A stretch of DNA of 64,000 nucleotides from an uncultured Paracoccaceae bacterium (GTDB taxonomy: Bacteria; Pseudomonadota; Alphaproteobacteria; Rhodobacterales; Rhodobacteraceae), in the NCBI GenBank assembly GCA_947503965.1, contig CANNFU010000005.1:62001-126000 (forward strand), read 5' to 3'. This document shows, piece by piece, positions 16,158-23,309 of this stretch; the stretch's first letter is position 1; every line of letters starts with the position of its first letter. A program made the translations under genes and the position numbers. Below the pieces are notes generated by a model. That model made no database searches. It saw only the letters and a program-made list of their open reading frames with translations, and was not told the origin of the DNA.

Positions 16158-18512
16158 ATGCTTTTCGGATTAGATGGCATCGAAGTCGGTATCATTATCG
16201 TCTTTCTGACCTTGTTTGCCGGTATCCTGTCGGGCTTCCCGGTCGCGTTTGCGATCAGTGGCTCGGCTGTGATTTCGTTTGCGATCATCGCATCGCTGGA
16301 TAGTGCGGGTCTGTTGATCCATGCCGCCGTTGATACCAATTCGGCGGAATATGCCGCCCTGATTGCCGAAGGCGTCAGGCCGGATGCGATATCGGTGTTC
16401 CGATACCCCGAACTACCGCGATACGAGGATGTGTTGTTCCCGCAAGGCTGGGAGGTCGCGCTCGATCGCAATATCGGCTTTATGGTCAACCGCATGAACG
16501 AACGGGTGCTGGCAGGCCAGTCGATTGAGACGCTGCTGGCGGTGCTGATGTTCGTCATGATGGGGATCGTGCTGGAACGGTCGCGCATCGCGGATGAGTT
16601 GCTGACGACGATGGCCAAGGTATTTGGTCCGCTGCCCGGTGGTCTTGCCGTATCCATCGTGATCGTGGGGGCGTTCCTTGCCGCCTCAACCGGGATCGTT
16701 GGTGCGACGGTTGTGACCATGGGTCTGCTGGCGCTGCCGACCATGCTCAAAAACGGGTATTCGCCGCAGCTTTCGACCGGTGTGATTGCCGCGTCGGGGA
16801 CGCTGGGGCAGATCATTCCGCCATCAATTGTGATCGTGCTGTTGGGCACGCTGGCGGGGGATTTGTATTCTGCCGCGCAGGAAGATCGTGCGCAGCTTGT
16901 CGGGTGTTCGGACGCGCTGACGTTCCTGGGTGAGCCTGCGGTTGTGTCTGTGGGTACACTATTCCAGGCGGCATTACTGCCCGGTATCCTGCTGGCCGTG
17001 CTTTATGCGGGCTATGCGTTCATCTTTGCCCTGATCAACCCGTCCAAGGCCCCGCCCGTCCAATTCACCGAAAGTGAAGGCGGCGAAGTCATCACCCGCA
17101 ATGAAAGCTTTACCTGGTTCCTGGCAGTGCCTGTGGGCATTATCGGCCTGGCCATCGGAATGGGACAGACCAACCTTGTCGGGTCGCAATCGGTGATCGT
17201 GGACAGCTTTACTGATGCGGGCCAGACCGCATCATTGCGCACAAATGTCAGCGCCGACTGTCAGGCGGCCATGATTGATCTGCATGGGCAAGACGCCTGG
17301 GATCAGGCCGTTGCCGAACAGACGGCCATTGATGACGCAGGCGGTGTCACGGCGGCGCGTGCGCTGTCGGATGAAGAACGCGCAGCCCTCGTGCTTGAAC
17401 GCGTGGATGCGGCAGCACCTATCGGGACCGGCATTGCGATTACTGCTGTGCTGATTGGCCTGATGCTGGCCATCGCGCGGGGTGTGGCGCCAAGTGCCGA
17501 TCACCGCCCGCTGATGATCGGTGCGGCGGGTGTGGTGTTGCTGTTGCTGGCGGATGTGATCTTTATCTCACCGCTGACAACGCCGGGCTTTACGACGCTG
17601 ATCATTCTGATCCCGTTGGCCGTTGCCTATATCGGGATAAGACCGGCCGCGGGCTTTCTGGCCGCGAACGAGATTTTGCGCGTGGTGTTCCCACCGCTGG
17701 TGCTGATTGTGGCGGTGCTGGGGTCGATCCTCGGCGGGATAACTAACCCGACACCGGCTGCAGCGCTGGGCGCGGGTGGTGCGATCCTGCTTGCGGCCTA
17801 TCGCAAGCGCAAGGATCAGGACAAATCGGGCCGCATGGTGATGCTGACGGCAGGTGCCATCGTGCTGATGCTGATCATTGGCGTAAATTTCGATATGCGT
17901 CTGGGGCAAGAGGTAGTGCTGTTCGAAAACCGCATCGCCTATCTGGTCGCGTTCGCCTGTTTCCTGTTTGCGCTGTTCGGGCTGCTTTGGTCCTGCTGGG
18001 TGTTGATCGCGGGCGGTGTGCTTGCGCCCGTTGTGCGTGAGACGGCCAAGGTAACATCGATGGTGTTCACCATTCTGATCGGGTCGCAGCTGTTGAACCT
18101 TGTGCTGATTTCCTTTGGGGGAGAGCACTATATCCAACAATTCCTGCGCTCATTCGACAATGAATGGCAGGTGTTCCTGTTGGTCATGCTGGTGCTGTTC
18201 GTGCTGGGCTTCGTGCTCGATTTCCTGGAGATCATCTATATCGTGATCCCGATTGTCGGGCCGGTTATCTACGGGGGCACGTTCGATCCCAAATGGGTGA
18301 CGATCATGATTGCGGTGAACCTGCAGACATCGTTCCTGACCCCGCCCTTTGGCTTTGCGCTGTTCTACCTACGCGGGGTCGCGCCAAAGACGATTACCAC
18401 AGGGCAGATCTATAAGGGTGTGATGCCGTTTATCGGGATTCAGGTGGCGGGGCTGTTGCTGCTCGCCTTCTTCCCAGGTGTGGTCACGATTGTGCCGAAC
18501 CTGTTGAACTGA
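16158..18512 (+). CDS. dctM: TRAP transporter large permease (DctM), enlarged form
   Basis: A 784-residue membrane protein, against about 430 for a typical DctM. Conserved blocks include [18 protein letters not shown] at the start, [54 protein letters not shown] and [20 protein letters not shown]. Two long polar insertions are visible: about residues 55-112 ([19 protein letters not shown] onward) and about 350-415 ([19 protein letters not shown] onward), both likely facing the periplasm. I believe enlarged DctM proteins of this kind occur in other Rhodobacteraceae. It drives Na+-coupled import of a carboxylate. A terminator follows the gene. Confidence 0.9.
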   Translation: MLFGLDGIEVGIIIVFLTLFAGILSGFPVAFAISGSAVISFAIIASLDSAGLLIHAAVDTNSAEYAALIAEGVRPDAISVFRYPELPRYEDVLFPQGWEVALDRNIGFMVNRMNERVLAGQSIETLLAVLMFVMMGIVLERSRIADELLTTMAKVFGPLPGGLAVSIVIVGAFLAASTGIVGATVVTMGLLALPTMLKNGYSPQLSTGVIAASGTLGQIIPPSIVIVLLGTLAGDLYSAAQEDRAQLVGCSDALTFLGEPAVVSVGTLFQAALLPGILLAVLYAGYAFIFALINPSKAPPVQFTESEGGEVITRNESFTWFLAVPVGIIGLAIGMGQTNLVGSQSVIVDSFTDAGQTASLRTNVSADCQAAMIDLHGQDAWDQAVAEQTAIDDAGGVTAARALSDEERAALVLERVDAAAPIGTGIAITAVLIGLMLAIARGVAPSADHRPLMIGAAGVVLLLLADVIFISPLTTPGFTTLIILIPLAVAYIGIRPAAGFLAANEILRVVFPPLVLIVAVLGSILGGITNPTPAAALGAGGAILLAAYRKRKDQDKSGRMVMLTAGAIVLMLIIGVNFDMRLGQEVVLFENRIAYLVAFACFLFALFGLLWSCWVLIAGGVLAPVVRETAKVTSMVFTILIGSQLLNLVLISFGGEHYIQQFLRSFDNEWQVFLLVMLVLFVLGFVLDFLEIIYIVIPIVGPVIYGGTFDPKWVTIMIAVNLQTSFLTPPFGFALFYLRGVAPKTITTGQIYKGVMPFIGIQVAGLLLLAFFPGVVTIVPNLLN

Positions 18513-18540
18513 CGCGGATACTGACATTGTTCACAATAGG

Positions 18541-18566
18541 GGGCGGTGCATCTTGCGCCGCCCTTT
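18541..18566 (+). terminator. Terminator of the TRAP operon
   Basis: GGGCGGTGC (18541-18549) pairs with GCGCCGCCC (18555-18563), nine base pairs with one wobble around ATCTT, followed by TTTC. It ends the dctPQM operon before psd. Confidence 0.75.
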
Positions 18567-18654
18567 CTGCTCTGTCAGTAGTGTCGCAACGGGTTGGTAT
18601 TTAGTCGTTTTTATTAACTGCCGCATCAATAAAAACCAGAGAGACGATTTTGAA

Positions 18655-19347
18655 ATGACGATGCTTGGCACGTTCATCAAGCCGATGCACCCTGAAGGGA
18701 TCCGGTTTGTCGCCATCTTTGCCGCGGTGTCTGCGGCGTTGTTTTTCCTGTCGCCGTTTCTGGGCTGGGTTGGTGTGGGGCTGACGGTCTGGTGCTATTA
18801 CTTCTTTCGTGATCCGAAGCGCACGACCCCGGATCGCGAGGGGCTGATCATCAGCCCGGCCGATGGTGTCGTGTCCCTGATCGAAAAGGCGGTTCCCCCG
18901 GCTGAACTGGGCATGGCGGATGCCCCGCTGACCCGTGTCAGCGTGTTCATGAATGTGTTCAACTGCCATGTGAACCGCGCGCCGATTGGTGGCCGGATCG
19001 CGGCTGTGGCCTATCGCCCGGGCAAGTTTTTCAATGCCTCTCTGGACAAGGCGAGCGTGGATAACGAACGTAATTCGCTGTGTATCGAGATGGGTGATGG
19101 CCGCCAGATTGCCGTGGTGCAGATTGCCGGGCTGGTGGCGCGGCGGATTGTCTGTTTCGTCAAGCCCGAGGCGATGCTGCGGACCGGCGAGCGGTTCGGC
19201 CTGATCCGGTTTGGGTCGCGGGTCGATGTGTATCTGCCGGACGGTGTCGCGCCGCTGGTGGCCGTGGGGCAGGGCATGATCGCGGGTGAGACGGTGCTGG
19301 CCGATCTTGCGTCTGACGAGCCGGCCCGCAGTGGATATGCGGATTAG
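18655..19347 (+). CDS. psd: Phosphatidylserine decarboxylase proenzyme
   Basis: A 230-residue short-form (Psd-A) enzyme that converts phosphatidylserine to phosphatidylethanolamine. An N-terminal membrane anchor (about 16-45) precedes the core. The self-cleavage site is in [13 protein letters not shown], Gly187-Ser188; the Ser becomes the pyruvoyl prosthetic group. FNCHVNRAP is the conserved His segment. The start at 18655 is the family-like one; an upstream extension of 34 residues overlaps AT-rich non-coding sequence that carries the inverted arms TTTTTATT (18608-18615) and AATAAAAA (18628-18635). It heads a psd-pssA-pmtA operon. Confidence 0.95.
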   Translation: MTMLGTFIKPMHPEGIRFVAIFAAVSAALFFLSPFLGWVGVGLTVWCYYFFRDPKRTTPDREGLIISPADGVVSLIEKAVPPAELGMADAPLTRVSVFMNVFNCHVNRAPIGGRIAAVAYRPGKFFNASLDKASVDNERNSLCIEMGDGRQIAVVQIAGLVARRIVCFVKPEAMLRTGERFGLIRFGSRVDVYLPDGVAPLVAVGQGMIAGETVLADLASDEPARSGYAD

Positions 19348-19350
19348 GCG

Positions 19351-20094
19351 ATGGGCCAGCCACCTTTAACCCGGTCTGAACTGCCTGCTGTGGCGCTGTT
19401 GCCCAATCTGGTGACGCTTGCGGCCATCTGCGCCGGGCTGACAGCCATTCGTTTCGGTCTGCAAGGGGATTATGAAAGGGCTGTGCTGCTGGTACTGCTG
19501 GCCTGCTTTCTGGATGCTGTCGATGGGCGTCTCGCCCGTCTTCTGAAATGCGAAAGCAAGATGGGCGCGGAACTGGATTCGCTTGCTGATTTTTTGAATT
19601 TCGGCGTTGCAGCCCCCTTGCTTTTGTATCTTTTCGCACTGCAGGACATGCGCAGCGCGGGCTGGATTACCGTTCTGGTTTTCGCAGTCTGCTGTGTGAT
19701 CCGGCTTGCGCGGTTCAACGTGGCCGAAAAATCAAACACCAGCAAACAAAGCACGCAATACTTCGTGGGCGTGCCTGCGCCTGCAGGCGCCATGCTTTTG
19801 TTGCTGCCGATGTTCGTGTCTTTTCTGTTTGCGAATGAACTGATCATTCCATCCCCCATTGTTGCCATATGGACCGTGTTGGTCGGCATTTTGATGATCA
19901 GCCGGATCCGTACCTATTCATTCAAGATGCTGACCGTATCGCGGGCCAATGTGCCTTTTGTGCTGGTGGGGGTTATGGTGCTGATCGCGGCGCTTTTGAC
20001 CTATGTCTGGGCAACGCTGGTGCTGATTGACCTGATCTATATTGCTGGCGTGCTGTGGGCCTGGAGCCAGGGGAAATTCAAGGACAAGGAATAG
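19351..20094 (+). CDS. pssA: CDP-diacylglycerol-serine O-phosphatidyltransferase
   Basis: A 247-residue integral membrane enzyme of the CDP-alcohol phosphatidyltransferase family. It makes phosphatidylserine from CDP-diacylglycerol and serine. The catalytic signature D-G-x2-A-R-x8-G-x3-D-x3-D is complete in DGRLARLLKCESKMGAELDS followed by LAD. About seven membrane helices follow. It begins three bases after the psd stop codon. The order substrate synthase after decarboxylase is common in Rhodobacterales; the products of the three genes form a linear pathway. Confidence 0.95.
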   Translation: MGQPPLTRSELPAVALLPNLVTLAAICAGLTAIRFGLQGDYERAVLLVLLACFLDAVDGRLARLLKCESKMGAELDSLADFLNFGVAAPLLLYLFALQDMRSAGWITVLVFAVCCVIRLARFNVAEKSNTSKQSTQYFVGVPAPAGAMLLLLPMFVSFLFANELIIPSPIVAIWTVLVGILMISRIRTYSFKMLTVSRANVPFVLVGVMVLIAALLTYVWATLVLIDLIYIAGVLWAWSQGKFKDKE

Positions 20095-20096
20095 AC

Positions 20097-20717
20097 ATGG
20101 ATATCAATGCTGTCGGCACCTCTTACGCCCGTTGGGCCCCTATTTATGACCGTACCTTTGGGGCAATCACGAACCGGGGGCGATACAAGGCCGTCAACTT
20201 TATCAATGCCAATGGTCGCGAGGTGTTAGAGGTCGGTGTGGGTACTGGGCTATCCTTGCGCAATTACAATGCCGACCTTTCGGTAACGGGCATTGATTTC
20301 AGCCATGACATGCTGGCCAAGGCCAAATCCAAGGTGGCCGACGAAGGGCTTGATCACGTCAAAGAGCTGCGCCAGATGGATGCGCGCACACTCGATTTCC
20401 CCGACGACAGCTTTGATACCGTGGCAATGATGCACGTGATCTCGGTCGTGCCCGAGCCAGAGCGCGTGATGGCCGAGGTCGCGCGGGTGTGCAAACCCGG
20501 TGGCAAGGTGGTGATTACCAACCACTTTGCCCGCGAAAAGGGGTTTCTGGCGCTGGTGGAAAAACTGACCGCGCCCTTTGCCAACCTGCTGGGCTGGCAT
20601 TCGGATTTCAAGATATCAACGGTTCTTGGGCAGGATCAGCTGACCGTGGTTGAACAATCCACATTGCCGCCCATGGGGATGATGACGTTTCTGGTGTTGC
20701 AGAAAAAAGCGGCCTAA
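20097..20717 (+). CDS. pmtA: Phosphatidylethanolamine N-methyltransferase (PmtA type)
   Basis: A 206-residue class I SAM-dependent methyltransferase. The SAM-binding glycine loop is EVLEVGVGTGLSLRNY, with the acidic ribose ligand in VTGIDFSHDML. It ends with a membrane-proximal region (LVEKLTAPFANLLGWHSDF) typical of the Rhodobacter-type PmtA, which methylates phosphatidylethanolamine three times to give phosphatidylcholine. The start at 20097 is two bases after the pssA stop; an earlier start inside pssA was rejected. Together with psd and pssA it completes CDP-diacylglycerol to phosphatidylcholine in one operon. Confidence 0.93.
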   Translation: MDINAVGTSYARWAPIYDRTFGAITNRGRYKAVNFINANGREVLEVGVGTGLSLRNYNADLSVTGIDFSHDMLAKAKSKVADEGLDHVKELRQMDARTLDFPDDSFDTVAMMHVISVVPEPERVMAEVARVCKPGGKVVITNHFAREKGFLALVEKLTAPFANLLGWHSDFKISTVLGQDQLTVVEQSTLPPMGMMTFLVLQKKAA

Positions 20718-20744
20718 CGCTTTGCCAACAGCGCTTTTTCGACG

Positions 20745-21551
20745 TCAGTTGCGCCCGTCTGGCAGGCTGATCCGTGCCACCTGTTCAGCAATCGGATCTG
20801 TCGATAGCGGATGCACGTCCGCGTCATATTGTGAGGGATCGCCCAATGGGTTCCAGGCCCCGTCGCGATAGACCTCAAGCCCTTTGAATTTCGCCTTGTA
20901 ATCCATCTTGGGGCTGCCGGGCACCCAATAGCCCAGATAGACATAGGGCAGGCCCAATTCCTGTGCGATCGCGATGTGATCAAGGATGATGTAAGTGCCA
21001 AGCGACAGCTTTTCGAATGCCGGATCAAAGAACGAATAGACCATCGACAATCCGTCGTCGAGGATATCGGTCAGGCAGACGGCGCGCAGCTGTTGGTCTT
21101 CCTCGTATTCGATCAGGCGGGACCGGATCGGCGTTTCCTCGACCATTGCCGCGAATTCGAACATGTCCATGTCGGCCATGCCGCCCGTGGCGTGCCGCCC
21201 GTCAAGATATTGCCGGAACAGGGCGTATTGCTCTTCGGTGGCCCAGGGCGATGTGGCGCGTCGTGCCAGATGGGCGGTGCGTTTTTGGACCCGGCGCTGA
21301 CTGCGGCTGGGCGAAAACTGCGATACATCAATGCGGGCCGACATGCAGGCAGAGCATTCTGAACATGATGGCCTGTACAGAACGTTTTGCGAGCGGCGAA
21401 AGCCTTGCTTGGACAATGCGTCGTTCAGCTTTGTTGCCGTGTCGCCCTGCAATGCCGTGAACAGCTTACGCTCCATCCGCCCTTCGAGGTAGGGGCATGG
21501 TTGCGGCGCAGTCACATAGAACTGCGGAGCAATAGGAAGCGTGTGGCGCAT
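20745..21551 (-). CDS. bpt: Aspartate/glutamate leucyltransferase (Bpt)
   Basis: A 268-residue protein of the ATE/Bpt family, which attaches leucine from Leu-tRNA to N-terminal Asp or Glu and so marks proteins for ClpS/ClpAP degradation. The N-terminal cysteine-rich segment is visible ([17 protein letters not shown], after [11 protein letters not shown]). The C-terminal acetyltransferase-like half has [28 protein letters not shown] and the KMDYKAKF segment. It is convergent with pmtA, 27 bases away. A 129-base non-coding stretch lies upstream. Confidence 0.95.
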   Translation of the reverse strand: MRHTLPIAPQFYVTAPQPCPYLEGRMERKLFTALQGDTATKLNDALSKQGFRRSQNVLYRPSCSECSACMSARIDVSQFSPSRSQRRVQKRTAHLARRATSPWATEEQYALFRQYLDGRHATGGMADMDMFEFAAMVEETPIRSRLIEYEEDQQLRAVCLTDILDDGLSMVYSFFDPAFEKLSLGTYIILDHIAIAQELGLPYVYLGYWVPGSPKMDYKAKFKGLEVYRDGAWNPLGDPSQYDADVHPLSTDPIAEQVARISLPDGRN

Positions 21552-21680
21552 AGATCAATCCGTCTGATTTCCAAAACTTTAACAACCGTAATCCGATACG
21601 CCAAGCCCTTGCGTTAACACACAGTTAACGAAGGGCCGGGTTTCGCTTCACGTTATGGTTGTGTCATTTTGCGCCGTTGT

Positions 21681-22145
21681 CTAGATATTTTTGTCGTCAT
21701 CCCGATCCGGTGCTGTCGTGGTCTCTTTCACCCGGTGGGCACGCCGTTCCAGGAAATCATCGAATTCTGACTTGTCCTTAGCCGCGCGCAAACGCCCAAG
21801 GAAGCTTTCAAATTTGGTTTGTTCCTGTTCCAACCGCTGCAATGTATCGCTGCGATAGGCATCAAAACTTGCGCTGCCGCTGGATCGTTTGCGTGCTTCG
21901 GGGGCCAGCGACATCAGCGTCTCAACCGATGGCAATTGCGGCGCCTTCCCCCAGTGACCCGGTGCGAAGCCACCGCGCCAGCCAATGATGGTGGCGACGA
22001 TGATGCCCCCCACAAGCGACTGATCGAAGGCAAAGATGATTGCAAGAATGCCGAAAACGCCGAAGAAAAATGTCGAAAGAACCTGAACAGCAACCGGCAT
22101 GTCGGACGCGGGATAGCGGTCTGTGGTCGTATCAATGCTTGTCAT
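21681..22145 (-). CDS. DUF2852-type membrane protein (copy 2)
   Basis: A 154-residue protein with one hydrophobic region at about 18-50 (VLSTFFFGVFGILAIIFAF and onward) and a charged helical tail. The tail reads ASFDAYRSDTLQRLEQEQTK and FLGRLRAAKDKSEFDDFLE, closely matching copy 1 (SAFDAYKAETLRRLEEEQDK; FLKRLREAKDKAEFDQFM). This tail is what I know as the DUF2852 family; no function is established. The start at 22145 has a GAGG site; a longer frame to 22259 is not supported. It lies 55 bases after copy 1 and is probably co-transcribed. Confidence 0.8.
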   Translation of the reverse strand: MTSIDTTTDRYPASDMPVAVQVLSTFFFGVFGILAIIFAFDQSLVGGIIVATIIGWRGGFAPGHWGKAPQLPSVETLMSLAPEARKRSSGSASFDAYRSDTLQRLEQEQTKFESFLGRLRAAKDKSEFDDFLERRAHRVKETTTAPDRDDDKNI

Positions 22146-22200
22146 GTGAATACCTCCTCTTAACGAAAATGAGCTCCCACATGGGGAGCTCATCATGGCG

Positions 22201-22641
22201 TCAGGCTTGGCCCGTCGCGTCGTTTGGCCGGTTGTCCGCGTTGTTTGCGGCCTCTGCACGGTCGTTCATGAACTGGTCAAATTCGGCCTTGTCCTTGGCT
22301 TCGCGCAGCCGCTTGAGGAAGTCTTCGAATTTGTCCTGTTCTTCTTCCAGCCGGCGCAGGGTTTCGGCCTTGTAGGCGTCAAACGCGCTGTTGCCCGAGG
22401 ATTTGGTCATGTGACGGGCGCGGGTGCGGGTCATGGATTTGCAGGAATTGCTGAACATGCGTTTGCTCCAGATCATATAGGCAAGAAGGGCGAGGCCGAT
22501 GGGCCAGGCAAAGATGAAGCCCAGAACCATGGCGGCGATCCAGGCGCCTTTGCCACGCTCATCAAGCCAGGCCTCTGCACGGGCGAAAAAGCCGGGACGG
22601 TTATCATAAGCCATCGGGGCATGGTTGGTGGCGGTGTTCAT
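22201..22641 (-). CDS. DUF2852-type membrane protein (copy 1)
   Basis: A 146-residue protein. A short soluble start (AYDNRPGFFARAEAWLDERG) leads into one membrane helix (about 34-58, WIAAMVLGFIFAWPIGLALL). A basic segment follows, then the DUF2852 tail FDAYKAETLRRLEEEQDKFE with the LREAKDKAEFDQFMNDR repeat-like end, probably a coiled coil. A GGAG site is placed six bases before the ATG. Two palindromes of related sequence lie upstream, at 22672-22690 and 22728-22752, suggesting tight control. Function unknown; an envelope-stress role has been guessed for similar small proteins but nothing here proves it. Confidence 0.85.
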   Translation of the reverse strand: MNTATNHAPMAYDNRPGFFARAEAWLDERGKGAWIAAMVLGFIFAWPIGLALLAYMIWSKRMFSNSCKSMTRTRARHMTKSSGNSAFDAYKAETLRRLEEEQDKFEDFLKRLREAKDKAEFDQFMNDRAEAANNADNRPNDATGQA

Positions 22642-22671
22642 TTCGGGCTCCTTATCCTTTGGTTTGTGTCA

Positions 22672-22690
22672 ATGTGAATGTCTTTCACAT
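22672..22690. promoter_or_regulatory. Palindromic operator candidate 1 for the DUF2852 genes
   Basis: ATGTGAA and TTCACAT are perfect inverted arms around TGTCT. The site lies about 30 bases upstream of the DUF2852 copy-1 start and resembles candidate 2. Confidence 0.55.
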
Positions 22691-22727
22691 GACTAGATAT
22701 CGGAGCATTGGCCTTTGCGTTCAAGAC

Positions 22728-22752
22728 TAAATGTAAATGTTTTTTACATTTA
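22728..22752. promoter_or_regulatory. Palindromic operator candidate 2 for the DUF2852 genes
   Basis: TAAATGTAAA (22728-22737) and TTTACATTTA (22743-22752) are perfect ten-base arms around TGTTT. Core and spacer match candidate 1 (ATGTRAA-TGTYT-TTYACAT). The site overlaps the ybaK-like stop codon. The centres of the two sites are 59 bases apart. Confidence 0.55.
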
Positions 22753-23229
22753 CTTTGAAATCATAATAAAATCAGAATGTTGCGCGCCGGAAATCTCTAC
22801 CAATTGCTGCGGAGCGATTGGAAAAATATGCCGTGGCGTGCCCGCAGCTGCATAAACAACGTCAAATTCCAGCAGTCGCGGATCGATGAATGCCCGGATC
22901 GGGTTCAGATGTCCGACAGGGGCCACGCCGCCAATCGCAAAGCCGGTTTGTGCCCGGATCAGTGCCGCATCGGCCTTGCCCAAAGGCTCACCCGCGACAG
23001 CGCTTGCTTTGGCGGTGTCCACCTGATTGCCGCCAGCGGTGATAAACATGATCGCCGTTCCGCTGTTCTGCCCACCAAAAATGATCGACTTCGCGATCTG
23101 GTCCAAGGCGCATCCTGCGGTGTCGGCGGCCTGTTGTGCGGTGCGTGTTTCGGCGTCCATTTCGATCGGGGTGATCGACAGCCCCACATCCTGCAGCGCT
23201 TTCGTGACCCGTTTCAGACTTTTGCTCAT
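22750..23229 (-). CDS. YbaK/EbsC-type aminoacyl-tRNA deacylase
   Basis: A 159-residue protein of the YbaK/ProX editing-domain family, which hydrolyses mischarged aminoacyl-tRNAs in trans (YbaK itself clears Cys-tRNA(Pro)). The conserved Lys is in ALDQIAKSIIF, and the GFAIGGVAPVGHL loop is the family signature. The related ybaK-like substrates differ (Cys, Ala, Pro), so specificity is not assigned. The stop codon falls inside palindrome 22728-22752. It is divergent from glnE, about 80 bases away. Confidence 0.9.
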   Translation of the reverse strand: MSKSLKRVTKALQDVGLSITPIEMDAETRTAQQAADTAGCALDQIAKSIIFGGQNSGTAIMFITAGGNQVDTAKASAVAGEPLGKADAALIRAQTGFAIGGVAPVGHLNPIRAFIDPRLLEFDVVYAAAGTPRHIFPIAPQQLVEISGAQHSDFIMISK

Positions 23230-23309
23230 GATCGTGTTGTCCTTTTTGGCATAGTCTAACGCCCGACCGATGATTGACCAGCCCGGCCTGCCGCATCACT
23301 GTGCAGGTC

